The notes: generated by a model not told the origin, from the letters alone. Numbered from the stretch's first letter, positions 11,090-23,005 are shown. The stretch is DNA of 64,000 nucleotides from Guillardia theta CCMP2712 (GCF_000315625.1 NW_005434657.1:810160-874159), one strand, 5' to 3'. Made by a program: numbers and translations.

Positions 11090-12668
11090 TCACTTGGCCT
11101 TGCGCAGACTACCGTGCACTGCGCTGAAATCCAAGTCTCCCTTGCCTTCCATACGAGCGCGCTTGAACGACTCGTTGGCAGCCGCGGCAACCTACGGAAA
11201 CTCGTGGTGAGCGTAACAGACATTGGATATCAGACAAGAAGGTAGAGCAATTTAGCAAAGAGCAGACAAAGCTTTACCGGCATAGGGACTTCGAGCTTGT
11301 CGCCGAGAGCGAGCGCAAGCCGCATGTCCTTCTGTTGGTGCTTCAGAGGAAAAGCTGGAGGGTACTCTCCTTTCGCCATGCTCGGCCCCTTGAGCCTGAA
11401 CATGGGGTTTGACATGGCTCCAGCATCCAGAACTTCCAGGAGAGCCGAGAGGTCAAGATCAGAGCTCTCTGCCAGAGTCATTCCCTCCGCAAATGCGTTC
11501 ATCATGCTTCCCATGATCTATCAACAATAGTCAGAGAGCGAAAGGTCTTCATCGACTCTCTCCACCATGTTCACTACAAGCTTCATCCTAGCGCCACCTC
11601 CAGTCTTCCCCAGGTATCTGACGTAGCAGGCGTCATCACAAAAGAAGGATATGCATCACACGTCATCACACAAAGAAGAACGAAAACTCACCGGTGCTTC
11701 TTGCCCATGGCCTCGAGGTATGGCTGAGAATCCTTGTAGAGACTTTCGTCCCCTGCAGTCTGCAACCCCGCGGAGAGCAAGAGCGAGAAGACGTTAGCAG
11801 CAGGAGGACACATGGAAGCATTTAACCAGGAAGATCAAAGTGCCGTCTTCTGCGGGTTTCTTGCTCCCCGATACCTGAGAAAACGTTTTCAAAAAACTTG
11901 TTTCCACGTGGGAATGCTGGCATCAAACCGGAGCTTCGAGGAAACGACCACCAGCTGCGGTGATGGCATCTCCAATCTTGTTCGAGCATTCTTCATCCAC
12001 AGTGCTGCAGTCTACATACGCCTTCCCGGGCTTCATCGCCTGCACAGCCTTCAGTGATCCACACTGTGACAAGACACAGGATACTGCACAACATCAACAC
12101 CACCGGGAATGTATCTGTGTTTGCCTCCAGAAAATACAACACATACCTTCAGAATCCCGTCATCTCGGAAGACAACGTCCATGGCGATGTCAGGATCGGC
12201 CAAACATGCGAATACAATATCGCACTCCTGCATAGATGTTGAGATGTTACAATTGCTACAATTGCCTGAGAAAAATCGACCTTGACAACATCCGCTGGAG
12301 TATCAGCAACCTTGGCTCCTTCTGAACGGCAAGAAATTATGACGCACCAATCATCATAACACGATTTCATTCAGCCACCATGACCGACTCCCTGCTACTC
12401 TCCTCCTTGCTCCCTTCCTACTGCTACTCTCCTCCTTGCTCCCCTCCTCCTTGATCCGGATGATACTAAACCTCTCCTTGAGTCTGAACCCTTCAGCTCC
12501 CTCTGCCACAACAACAAGCGATCCTGTCTCTGGTCGCTTACCTTTCTCGAGAGCCTGGCACTTCTCTTTCGTTCTGTTCCAGACCACCAAGTCGTGTCCC
12601 TTCTTCTTCAGGTTCCCTGCCATTCCCACCCCCATGATTCCAAGTCCCACAAAGCCCACGCGCGCCAT
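11090..12668 (-). CDS. glyoxylate/succinic semialdehyde reductase, plant GLYR1 type
   Basis: Nine exons (12668-12542, 12321-12281, 12227-12147, 12063-11939, 11874-11827, 11759-11692, 11617-11566, 11517-11278, 11192-11090) give 294 residues, the usual size of a beta-hydroxyacid dehydrogenase. The N-terminal Rossmann motif [16 protein letters not shown] binds NADP(H), followed by VVWNRT. The substrate-binding signature is [15 protein letters not shown]. The catalytic Lys lies in [10 protein letters not shown]. The segments [11 protein letters not shown] and [20 protein letters not shown] are typical of the plant GLYR clade. The enzyme reduces glyoxylate and succinic semialdehyde to glycolate and 4-hydroxybutyrate. 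There is no N-terminal targeting extension, so it is probably cytosolic. The first intron (220 bases) contains a duplicated CTCCTTGCTCC stretch; the rest are about 50-80 bases. Confidence 0.9.
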
Positions 12669-13134
12669 GGTTTATACGTGGTGTCTTTCTACACCCCGTG
12701 CTTCCCTGTTTTGATGCTGTAAAACCCCTCTAATCTACCATATGATAGGGGGTAGGGGTCATAGACCCCACCGGCCCCCACAACAATACAGTCTGGTACG
12801 TAGTCTGCGTATCCGAAATGATGGGAGACCGGCCCCGGCTCCGGCGCGGAGTCTGCGCGGAGTCCGCAGTCCAGGCTGGGCCCGGCGGCTCCAGTCAGGC
12901 GGTGAGTCCGAGGCTGCAGTGGCTGATCCTTGCTGTGACTCCGACGGGTGAGAATCTGGCAGGCTTGACTGAGTGGGCCGCCCGGCGGGGCCCGGTATGC
13001 TGCTTGTCACCGTCCGGTCATGAAGCACTGAGAGTTTCGAATCGTGAGATTTCAGAGGCCCAGGGGTGATCCAGGGCTCTAAAGGGGGGGTCATTGGGCT
13101 TACCAAGCGGAGTCAAATGGTTTGAAAGGCGGGA
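12669..13134. repeat. divergent promoter region containing a GC-rich dispersed repeat copy
   Basis: The gap lies between two divergent starts (reductase at 12668 on minus, coiled-coil protein at 13135 on plus). About 12745-12780 has GGGGTAGGGGTC and ACCCCACC words. About 12800-13025 is a GC-rich island with GGAGTCCGCAGTCC, GGGCCCGG and GTGAGTCCG words, like the one at 8030-8345. No ORF is supported. Confidence 0.5.
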
Positions 13135-14534
13135 ATGGCGGAGGCGGAGCTGCTTGCAAAGTTGGAGGGGACGAGGAGGAGGAGAAGGAGGAGAGAGGAG
13201 AAGGAGTTGGGAGGATATGAAGACGAGATCGAATGGAACCTGGTAGAAGAAGACATCATCCGTTCAGACATGCTTGAAGAGCCACCGACCATTACTCGTG
13301 GGAAGGTAGTCGGACAGATGCTGGAAAGGTGAGAGGCTCTGCGTATAGATGCGTCAAGAACAGTTGACATTTGTTTCCAGACATAAGCTGAAGTTGGCTC
13401 TGAAGATGTTGAAAGAGCAGAAGTTGGAGGAGGAGAACAGGGAGTTGAAACAGAAACTGAACGATGCACTGATGAGCAACGCGAACATCATGAAGGAGCT
13501 ACTGCAAGCTCGAGAATCGAGAGATTACATGTTGAAAGAGTGGAAGACTCGAGAGGAGATCATGAAAACTGAGATCTCAAGGCTGAACGACAACTTGCGA
13601 AAACCAAGAAGCAAGGAGTCGGCCAGTCAAGCTTCATTTTCAGAAATACACTATGTCTTGACGAAGGACAAAGAAACTCAATATGAGGTAGATGCAAAGA
13701 GAGAAATGCATGACGTGTGTCGTCCTAATGGACAACGTGCCAATCCTGAGTTGATGACTACCCCACAACAGCACAGAGATCTGACTTTGAAGGAGATTTC
13801 CGTTGTGGAAAGTTGCACGCAGACAGAAGTTGATGTACGAGAGAGGGATGTGAAGACTAGTGAACCCTGCTGCGATGTTCTGAAAGAAAACAAGAGGAAT
13901 CAAGAGCTCTCGGTGTCGACGGTCAAGGGGCACGGGCTATCGAGAGATTCGAGAAAGGCACAGCATGTAATTGTCAATCCTCCCTTGTTGTTGCTTGTTT
14001 GACAGTGGCACAGAACGTTGTGATCTCAAAATCGACAAGCTGGGGAAAACAAACTCATCCGGACTCACATAAAGTTGATCATGTCACCGCCCCCATGGCG
14101 GAAACTCTGCCTGCTGCCGAGGATCATGTGTTGCAGGAGAAGCGAGCGTTCCAGAATCGAGAGCATCACCAGGAGTATGGAGGGGAAGGGTTGAGTGTGG
14201 AAAAGATGCGGAAGTTGATCAATTTCTTGATGTTCCAGTGAGCCCTGTGAGCTCCATCTCCTCTACTCATCTCCCTCCACAGGTCAAGATGGGAGTCACA
14301 AGTAACTTCGGCCCTACGTCACCAGTGTGGCAACGAAGCCGTTTTCGGCTTGCTGGCTCGAGCGTGCTTCGGCACATGGAAGCTGCAGGCTCGAGTCAAC
14401 GGAATGGTTCTGACCATGATGTGAGTGCTTGTCAGGCGCATTCTCATCGATCACAATGTGATTTGTGGCAACGCAGGAGACAACGGGAGTCCCTCCTCCG
14501 AGTCTACGATGATGATCATGAGAGTGAAAAGTGA
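13135..14534 (+). CDS. coiled-coil protein of unknown function
   Basis: Five exons (13135-13328, 13381-13966, 14014-14237, 14283-14420, 14477-14534) give 399 residues in frame. The N-terminus is Arg/Glu-rich. Residues about 65-150 form a coiled coil (LKMLKEQKLEEENRELKQKL, then MLKEWKTREEIMKTEISRL). The middle is polar and probably disordered. A C-terminal segment with GNEAVFGLLARACFGTWKL may be a short amphipathic helix. Introns are 45-56 bases with GT-AG ends; the intron at 13967-14013 needs the acceptor GGCACAG rather than the nearer GACAG to keep the frame open. I do not recognise the family. It shares a divergent promoter region with the reductase gene. Confidence 0.6.
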
Positions 14535-14602
14535 CACAGGAAACTCCTGGCCCTGTCATGGTTCTCTTACACTTGTGCTGTACATATTCTCCATCGTCAG
14601 GT

Positions 14603-15817
14603 TCATCCTCCCAACTTCAGCTGGTGCTTATTCTTCGCTGTACGTGCCACAAACCCTGCACCACCTGGAACCAAGGAGAGTGAGCGTCTCACGTCAACAA
14701 CACGTCCACTCGCCCGTCGGTGTTTTTGAATGTCGGCATGGATCTTGAAGTCCTCGAACTTCTCCATGCAGAGCTGGCAGAAGCCTCTCTTTATCTTCTT
14801 CTTCACCTCCTGGCAAGACAGTCACGACCTGACCCCAACGTATGATGCTCCTTACGGATTGTCCGTCCCCTCTCTTGGTGCTATGAGTCAGATCGTTGAC
14901 TCGCTTGTCGCAGCCCGGTGGCCCATGTCGAGGAAGGAAGTGCAACCATTCGGGATACCCACACTCTCTACCTGTCAACATCGCAGGGACCATCAGCGAC
15001 AGCGCAAGGTTGCAAGAATTAAATCGATTCAACTCACCGTATTCCTTATCCACGCTGCATACCTTCACGACGTGCGTCTCTTTACGCAGTTCCGCTGCAG
15101 TCAGAGGCTTCTTGCAGTGAGCTGCCTTGCTATCCAAGCCTCCTGCTCTTGTCGCTGGGCTTGTCTCTGCGTAGATCATGCTGCGGATCTGTCCGGGGGT
15201 CCTTTGGCGACGTCAGACACCTCAACAAGAACAAGATGGGAGACTACAATATCTTCTTGTTGTGTGAAGTTGCAAACTGCACAACACTCGGCGGCGTTCG
15301 CTCTTGGCTCATCCTCGGGACTTGAGCCATCAATCGCTCTGCTCGTCGAGATTGCAACTGCATCGACGTGAGGATGACGAGATATCATGGCATGCTTACC
15401 TCGCGCTTATGTGAGAAAGACCCGCTATACGTGCTGTTGCTGTCGGAAGTTCGAACGTAGTCAGGCGAGTTGGCGCAGATTCCTTCGACAGGCAAGTCAA
15501 ACATCGAGAGGAAGGAGCTAGGGCTCACCGTTCTCTGCTCTAGGCCTCCTGTTCTCTGCATCCAAAGTCGCCTTTGAAACGATGAAGTCTACGTCTTTGT
15601 CCAGGAAGATGACTACTGAGCATCCAAGATTTTGAAGTTGAGACTTCACGGAGTCCAGGCTATCAGGCTCTGCATCCCAAACATTCTCGTCGAAGAACAC
15701 ACTACAGCCTTTCAGGCTCCGTCGTTCTGAACTTGATCTCTTCATCCTGCTCCTGCACACCCCATCAACTTTGTCTGAGTGATGAATCATGAGATGCTGC
15801 AACAGTGAAGAGGACAT
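14603..15817 (-). CDS. DBF4-like regulatory subunit of Cdc7 kinase
   Basis: Seven exons (15817-15529, 15482-15400, 15357-15248, 15201-15063, 14971-14963, 14903-14856, 14809-14603) give 294 residues. Exon 1 holds a BRCT-like motif N: LKGCSVFFDENVWDAE, then LGCSVVIFLDKDVDFIVSKA. The middle contains HVVKVES, comparable to the FVKVED start of DBF4 motif M. The last exon has a DBF4-type zinc finger: GFCQLCMEKFEDF, then KIHADIQKHRR (C-x2-C...H-x5-H). DBF4 activates Cdc7 to phosphorylate MCM2-7 and fire replication origins in the nucleus. The order N-M-C matches the family, but the protein is short. The 9-base exon 5 is the weakest part of the model. No Cdc7 gene is nearby. Confidence 0.72.
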
Positions 15818-15955
15818 TCACACAAGGATGCTGGGCGGAAAAGAGCAGGCGCGGAGAAGGAGAAGAAGCCTAGAAAAGAGGGAGGTGACAGAACAGGATC
15901 CTTGGAGAGAATGAACAGATCGTGAAAGCTCAAGGCACTAGAGAAGCGTTGCAGG

Positions 15956-16170
15956 AGAGTAGGATAGTAACGGAGGAAGGAGAGTAGGAGAGTAACGGAG
16001 GAAGGAGAGTAGGAGAGTAACGGAGGAAGGAGAGTAGGAGAGTAACGGAGGAAGGAGAGGAGAGTAACGGAGGAAGGAGAGGAGGAGAGTAACGGAGGAA
16101 GGAGAGGAGGAGAGTAACGGAGGAAGGAGAGTAGGAGAGTAACGGAGGAAGGAGAGTAGGAGAGTAGGCG
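15956..16170. repeat. 25-bp minisatellite
   Basis: About nine tandem copies of a 25-base unit, AGGAGAGTAACGGAGGAAGG followed by AGAGT, cover this stretch. Some units are trimmed to 20 bases. All frames of the minus strand stay open through it, but only as a repetitive Ser/Leu/Tyr peptide with no support as a gene. Confidence 0.85.
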
Positions 16171-16295
16171 ACGAGCCCGTTCCTTCCCGCCCTCCCGCCA
16201 TTCTCATCTCCAACAAAAGAAGTTGTAAAATTAAAAAAAACGAACGAGAAAAATGCAGGCCGGTATGGGCAAGAGGAAAGTGTGAGGGGAGAAAG

Positions 16296-16404
16296 AGACA
16301 AGACAAGACAAGACAAGACAAGACAAGACAAGACAAGACAAGACAAGACAAGACAAGACAAGACAAGACAAGACAAGACAAGACAAGACAAGACAAGACA
16401 AGAC
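16296..16404. repeat. pentanucleotide microsatellite (AGACA)n
   Basis: A near-perfect run of about 22 AGACA units lies 150 bases upstream of the start of the large intronless gene at 16551. Confidence 0.95.
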
Positions 16405-16550
16405 GTTCAACAAAAACAAGAGAACAACACATGTCGAGACTCATGCAAGTTGAACCGACAAGAAGACGAGGGGCGCTCTGCGCGGTGCACGGGCATGCCC
16501 AGCCGTGAAGTTAGATTTAGTTGCGCCTCTCTTCTCACTCACTGCAGTGC

Positions 16551-18291
16551 ATGTCTCACGAGGACTACGAGCAGACCAGCGCATGGCTGGAGCAAGCCTC
16601 TCTCGGCCATGAGAGCGCTGCCAGCCTCGTGGTGAAGAAGCTCAGGAGCGAGCCCGTTCTGGAAAGCTTCATCTGTCGGAGGATCCTGGAGTTGTACAGC
16701 ACGCGGGAGGGCGAGGGGGACAGCAAGTCCTCGTGTTCGAAGGCTGCTCTATCCCTTGTCCTGTCCGAGCTGTGCCGCAGCGCCATCTCGTCCAGGAAGA
16801 CTTTGAGCAACTTCACCCCCATCCTCGTCTCCTGCGCTGCCGTCCGGCAAGCTTTCTGCCGGGACGTCCACTGGAGCTCTCGTGCCATGTTGCTCTCGAG
16901 CTGGTCAAGCTGGGACTCTCAGATGGTGCAGGAGCAGACGCGGATGTTCGACGAGACGCTGAGCAGCATCTTGAGGGACTCTGGGAGCTATGCGCTCGAC
17001 GGGACCGACGAGGGCAGGAGGTGGGAAGCGAGAGAGGCCGAGGGCTTCTGTGCAGAGACAGTCGTCGCCTGCATCGAGTCGTTGATCAAGGTAGGAGCTG
17101 CCCATGTGAGCGCAGACAAGATCGTCATGCTCCGGGCGCTCAGGGTCAGACTGCTGATGCTGGTGGGTACATCTGAGACGGTAAGGGAGGGAGGGGAGGA
17201 AGACGTCAGCTGGTCGAGGTGGAGCCTTCATATCCGGGAAGCAACGTGCGACAGAGCCCTTGTGATGGACTCCTGCAAGACCTTGGGAGGGCGGGATGAG
17301 AGCTTGAAGCTGCAGTCGTCGCTCTCTCCGGATGCACCTCAGGTTCCTCTCTCAGTCATCCTGTGCGAGCTGCTGGAGGGGAGGCAGCAAGATCCGAGTG
17401 GTCAGCGAGCAAGCGACTTGGTCTTCCTTCTCTGGTCGTCGAGCTCGTGGGCTGCTCAGTACTTGGGGTTCAGCTTCATCAACAGCCTCATCAAGTCCAG
17501 CAGAGAGAGGTTCCGTGACCGGCTGGGAGACGAGTCGTTCTTAAAGCTGGTCTTCAGAGACGTGATGACGAGACGAGCTCGCGCGGGTGGTGAAAGGGAG
17601 GGGACTGATCAGCGAGTTTGCAAACATCTTGTCAAGATGCTGATGGGGATGCTGAGACAGATTCCTCCCCGGTTTTCTTCCTCTTCCGATGACCTTGAGC
17701 TTGTCAGGACGATCCTGTTCTTCTTCTTCGACGTACTGTTCAGCTTTTCAAACATACAGAAGATAGAAGATGCCATTGATCTCGTCGAGAAGAGACTTGA
17801 AAGTGCTGACGATGGTGATGATGATGGCGGTGGTGAGGAGGAGGAAGCAGAGGGCGGGGAGGAGGATTCGCGCTCTCAAGCATGTTCTTATCAGCTGTCC
17901 CAGACTATTCGTCGACACCTGCTCGAGTTCCTCCTGCTGCAGTCCAGCAACGATGAGATGAACATCGACATCGGCAGCGAGCAGAAGCTGCGAGCTCTGT
18001 GCTTCAAGGTCTCCTCCGCAGAGAGGAACGCGCTCCTGCTGGGGTTCACCGTCCGACTGTGGAAGAGGCTGAGACGGGGGGCGAGCGAAGGAAAGGAGGT
18101 CGATGTTGGCCATCGCATCTCCTGTAGACCGACACAGACGAGGTTGGTTGCGATTGCGCTCTCAACATTTGGAAGATCGCAGAGACGCCAGGAGGAGGAG
18201 GGGGGGAAGCGGGAGAAACGAGTGGCGGCACAGGAGGAGGAGCATGGGACAGGGATAGTTGGCCTCTTGACGGCACTCATAGGGAACGGGA

Positions 18292-18328
<37 letters not shown>

Positions 18329-20951
18329 GCATCATCAGCATCATCAGCATCATCATCATCATCATCAGCATCATCATCAGCATCATCATCATCATCAGCA
18401 TCAGCGATCAGCATCATCAGCATCGCCATGTGCGGCTGTGGAGGTCGGAAGTTGGTTGAGCTCGGCACTGGAGAGGCAGGGGATGGGAGATAAGAGAATT
18501 TTCTCCTTCTCCGACTACCTGGGCTGGTTGAAGTCGATGTTGATGGGAGGGGCGGACCAGGTCGCGTCGAGCCTGGCAGAGTCTCTCAGCAGCGGGCTCG
18601 TTCCTGTCTCCTTCGACCTGATGAGAATGTGCAAGGAAGTGCTGAAGGGGAGAGGAAGGGAGGAGCTAGGGAGCCTGCGGAGGACGATCTTGACTCTGAC
18701 GATGCAGCAGAAAGTGAAGAAGGTGGCGGAGGGGAGGAGAGGAGGGAAGCATGGCAACTACCTGCAGCTCTTCGACGTGCTGCTCAAGAGGTTTGATGAT
18801 GGAGATGCTTGCAAAGGCTTCATACCGAGTGTGCTGACCACGAGCGAGGCGTCTTGGAAGAATTTCTTGCTGTACATGGCAGACATGACAGGAGAAAAGC
18901 TCTTCGACCTGCGGACCTCCGCTGGAAAGGACAGTGAGGGGGAGGGGAAGCAGGAGCAAGAGCAGGAGCAGGAGCAGGAGCAGGAGGATCGGGACCATGC
19001 TGAGATGCGGATGTTGACACGGATGGACTTCGTTCGGTTCGTCAACGCCATCGTCTTCTTCGAGCTTCCTCATCACGAGATCTTGAAGGAGCGGCTGCTT
19101 CCTCCTCCTCAATCCCTCGTAGACATGCTCTCCTCCTCTTCCTCGGCGGCAAGCAGGCAGGACAAGTTCGCTATCGGTGTCAAGATAGCTTCTTTCTTGT
19201 CATCCATGGCAGACACGACGAGCTGGTCCGGGATGATCTTTCAGTCAGCCGTAAAGTCCACCTGTCCCCCAAGCTCCACCTTCCAGCTGCTCCAGCGCTT
19301 CCATACCGCCTTCTTTCCTCCAGCTGTCGAGCAGCAGTTCCGCCAGGCCTGCATCGCCGCAAACTTTGACAGGAGGGTCTGTATGCAGCTGACGGCCCTG
19401 CTGGGCTGCTTCAAACATGTCAAGTACGACCGGCTCTTCTCTATGGACGAGATGCTCTCCTCCTCGCTCTGCGATGCCCCGCGCTCTCCCTCCTTCTCCT
19501 CTCTCATTCCCTTCATCCTTCGTTCAGCCTTCGAGCGGTCGGGGGCCCTTGCATGGGACAGCAGCGACAGGCTCCTCCTCCTCGGCGCGCGCCTCGTCTT
19601 CCTCATCAGCAAGCAGCCGCTCGCTGCCCGTGATGCCTGGCTGCCCCTCCTAGAGTTCATGTGGGAGAACATCCCTCGCGAGGAGGAGGGGAGGGGGAGG
19701 AAGAGGCTGCTGCAGGAGGAGGGGGAGGGAGTCACTGTCCTCTTGCTACAGGGATGTCAGGCACTACAGCAGCTGCCGCACCTCCTCTCCTCCTGCTACC
19801 AGAAGTTCCCCATGAGCGTGAGCTTGCTTGACTGGCTGCGATGGGAGACAGAATTTCTCAAGGAGAAGGAAGGGAAAAGGCAGCAGGAGGACTTGAGAAA
19901 GGCTGAAGAGGAGCAGGAGGAGCAGGAGCAGGTTCTTCACTACGCAAGCATGATATGGGGAGTCTTCATCCCTCTAGAGTTTGACGACCAGGTGGAGGCA
20001 TGCTTGCTGAAGCTTCTCGAGGCTTTCAAGGATCCCCAGCTGGCTGCCAACAGAGCTCTCACCCTCCTCTTCCAGCAGGCATGCCGGGCAGTGGCGAGCG
20101 AGGAGGACGAGAGCCGCAACCTCTGGTTGCTCAATGCTCTCCTCAAGGACTGCGAGGAGCTGGAGGGCAGCTGGACTGAGCGCGTCCTCTCGCTCGTCCC
20201 CGAAGTCGCCTTCTGTCCCCTAAGGAACAGGACTGATGTCAACCTGAAGCTCCTGGGCCGCATCCTCCTCACCCGCTCCCCCCTCATCTGGTCCTCCTCC
20301 TTCCTCACCAAGGTGGCATGGTCGGTGACGCACTTCGCCTGCCAGAGGGAGGAGGAGGAGGAGGCTGCAGCTGTCCGGCGCTTCCTCCTCTCATGGCTGG
20401 AGCTGACGAGCGAGTCCGGCTTGTCAGTTGGGGAGGGGCTGAGGAGAGAGGTGGGCAAAGGTTTTCTCTTCCTGCTGCGGGCACGAGGCCACCGGGCAGA
20501 GGCAGAGCTGCTTGAGCGCCTCCTCCTTGACTGCGCTGTACTTCATTGCCCTGCTCCGCTCCTGCCGGACTTGCTGGATGCTTCCAGCGTCGCATGGAGA
20601 CTCCGGCGGGGAGGAGAAGAGCAGCAGCTCCATGTGGAGGAAGAGGAAGAGAAGGCTGGAGCGGCTTCAGGTGCTCGGGTAGGAGCTGGTCCAGACGTCG
20701 AGATGGGCGAGGCAGGGATAGAGGAAGGCAACAGAGACTTGCCAAATGGACGGGGGAAGGAGGAGGAGGAGGAGGAGGAGGAGGAGGAGGAGGAGGAGGA
20801 GGAGGAGGAAGATGGGGACGGAGATACGAAGAAGTCTCGAAGATTGAAGGACAGAGAGCAAGATCACAGTCAAGCGGACTCAAGGTCTTCGCCGAGCAAG
20901 CGAGGTCGAGTCAAATCTTTCAAGAGGCAAAGAAGAGGAGGAAAGAGCTGA
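16551..20951 (+). CDS. large intronless helical protein with poly-His and acidic tail
   Basis: One uninterrupted frame encodes 1,466 residues from the ATG at 16551 (MSHEDYEQTSAWLEQ), directly after TCACTGCAG, so an upstream exon is possible. The protein is mostly alpha-helical and Leu-rich, in the manner of HEAT/ARM repeats or the Fanconi/Integrator class of large helical scaffolds, but I cannot assign a family. Residues about 580-620 are a His tract broken by single Gln residues (encoded by CAT and CAG at 18293-18405). About 805-820 is a Gln-Glu run. The C-terminus has roughly 20 consecutive Glu (20759-20808) followed by a Lys/Arg-rich end (KRGRVKSFKRQRRGGK), which suggests nuclear localisation. 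A 4.4-kb gene with no intron is out of character for this window. Confidence 0.7.
18293..18405 (+). repeat. CAT/CAG repeat encoding poly-His/Gln
   Basis: About 37 triplets of CAT with interspersed CAG lie in frame inside the large gene at 16551-20951 and encode a His-rich tract. The frame stays intact on both sides. Confidence 0.9.
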
Positions 20952-21086
20952 AAGCAGTGGAGTGTAAGATCGACCCGTTTGCCGGATGTCAAAGTCACGA
21001 CGATGATCTAACGCGGTGAATTATTCATTTCTCTTAAATTTCGTTGAAAAATCTTGACAAGTATCGAACACAATACACACACATTG
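20952..21086. other. convergent intergenic spacer
   Basis: Short AT-rich gap between two convergent stops. The sequence TTAAATTTCGTTGAAAAATC lies in the middle. Nothing else was recognised. Confidence 0.6.
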
Positions 21087-23005
21087 TTAACAGTTGCGAG
21101 ACATCTTGTACTTGCCCCACACTTCACAATCTCCCTCGAGGCCCCGCTTCAACGGGGCACGGGGAACAATCCCGGCTAACTTCTCATCCTTGACATCCAT
21201 ACACGCGTAAGCCATCGCTACATGCGTCAGCAGCTGGGCAGCCGCCACGTCATCTTCCTCCTTGATTTTCTTAGAGCCCATGGCGGCCGATCCTGAAGCT
21301 TGCGAGAGCCCTCGGATCTGTGCGGGGAGGAGGCTGCCCGGCCAAGAATACAGCTGGGGAAGCGAGCACTTGGCGATGGGAGCCAGCGGGGCGAACGTCT
21401 TGTTGCGAGCTGAGAAGGTGATGTACCTCTTGGACGTGCCATGGCCCCTGAGAGGTGTCGCCTTGTTCTTGACCAGCTGGTCCAAGATGCTTGCAGGATC
21501 GTAGGGACCCTGGTGACCACGGATGCTGCGTATATTCAAGCCTCGACCCTCGTCAGCGATGATCTCACGCATCATCTTCACGGCTCGCGTCTTCGCCTGC
21601 TTCCTCAAGCGATCGGCCACGCTGGAATCCGCTAGGTCGAGCTTGGTGGGATCGTAGAGAAGAGCCATGGGAATATCCCGAGCAAGCACAACGAAGGGAG
21701 CAGGGACCTGCTTCTCGTGACTTTGGATGTAGTCATTGACTGCCTTCGCGTCCTCGCTGTTGGCTACGAAGACTCGCATCTTAATGTCTGTGATGCCCTC
21801 TCCCTGGATTTCAACGCACGTGTGCTGCTCCTTGGGGATCTTGCTCAACACCGTCTCTAACCTTTCACGTGCTTTGGCTGTTATGTCCTTGGCAAGCACT
21901 CCGTCTCCTATTGCTGTGACAAATAGATTTACAGGGAAAAACGCAGACAGCATAGAATCGTTGGTTGATGGTTGTTTCTTGGGCGGCGAAATATTGGAAG
22001 GCAGCTTGTTTTCGATGCCGCATTTGTTCTTTGCTGAGAAAATGATATATCTCTTGCTTCCTTCTGTTCCCAGAAGGGACGTTCGACTCTGAATGTACTT
22101 GTCGAACGACAAGCTTGGTGTACTTGGCCCTGAATAACCGCGAAGGGCACGAAAAGTTGCTCCACAAGAAGGATCAGCGATTGCCTCCTTCAACATTTTG
22201 ACAGCTCGTGTCTTTGCTTGCTTCCTCAACCTGTCTGCAACGCTTGCACAAGAAATATCCAATTCTTTGCTATTGTACTTGACAGCCATGTGGATCTGTT
22301 CGATTTCAACAATCATCACCATGAATTGGGGCGAGAACGTAAAATCTTACCTTTTTGGACAAAATGACGAATGGAGCAGGTGTCTGTTTCGAGCTCAATG
22401 TCAGCTGCAAAGCACTATTGAAAATCTCCTTAATCAACCTGGCTGGGATGGGAAGCAATGTACTCCGTGACTGCCTTTGCTTCAATGCTGTTCTCAACAA
22501 AGACACGCAGCTTGATATGCATGGTGCTTGCTTCGGAGCTCACATGGACCACCGTATTCTGCTCTTTGGAGACGTTTCTTACCACCTGCTCGAGAAGGTC
22601 TTGTTTCTTCCTTGCTCCTTCTGTGAGAACTTTTCCATCGCCTAAGGCAGCTACAAACAGGTTCACGAGGAAGTATGAGTCCTCCTTTGTGTCTCCGCTG
22701 GGACAAGAATCCCTTGCGCTGCTGTCAAACTTCGGCTGCTTCACCGGAACATTCGATTCTTTGTCGCCCTTCTCAGCGAAAACCGTCCATTGCCTGAAAA
22801 TCCAACGTCAGTCTATGACTTTCATCGAACAGGTCAAATACTTGGGAACCAAAGGGGAATATGGTTGAGGGCTTCCGGTACTCGACGTGCGAGTCCCGCA
22901 AAGCAAATCTATCTTGATGCGACGTGAGTTGGAATCTTCGCTCGCAATCTTCTTGCTCAGATCTTCCATCGGCTGGGTGAGCATGGGAACGATCCAATGG
23001 ACTTC
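21087..23005 (-). CDS. unknown protein built of three internal repeat units
   Basis: Minus-strand exons join in frame: about 23005-22840, about 22793-22450, a short exon near 22400-22350, and a long one from about 22290 to the stop at 21087. The last exon contains two near-copies of one module: SVADRLRKQAKTRAVKMLKE and SVADRLRKQAKTRAVKMMRE, each followed by GSKRYIIFSAKNK or TSKRYITFSARNK. Linkers also repeat: VNLFVTAIGDG with MRVFVANSEDAKAV, and VNLFVAALGDG with LRVFVENSIEAKAV. A degenerate third copy (EVHWIVPMLTQPMEDLSKK...QWTVFAEKG) sits at the N-terminus. The C-terminal 110 residues are different. I do not recognise the family. No signal peptide or TM segment is seen. The true 5' end is not resolved and may lie upstream of 23005. 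Confidence 0.6.

Noticed and set aside
12436-12714. Plus-strand ORF over the reductase first exon
   Set aside because: Antisense to the Rossmann-motif exon and its intron.
16231-16444. Minus-strand ORFs with a cysteine-serine-leucine-valine repeat
   Set aside because: Pure translation of the (AGACA)n microsatellite.
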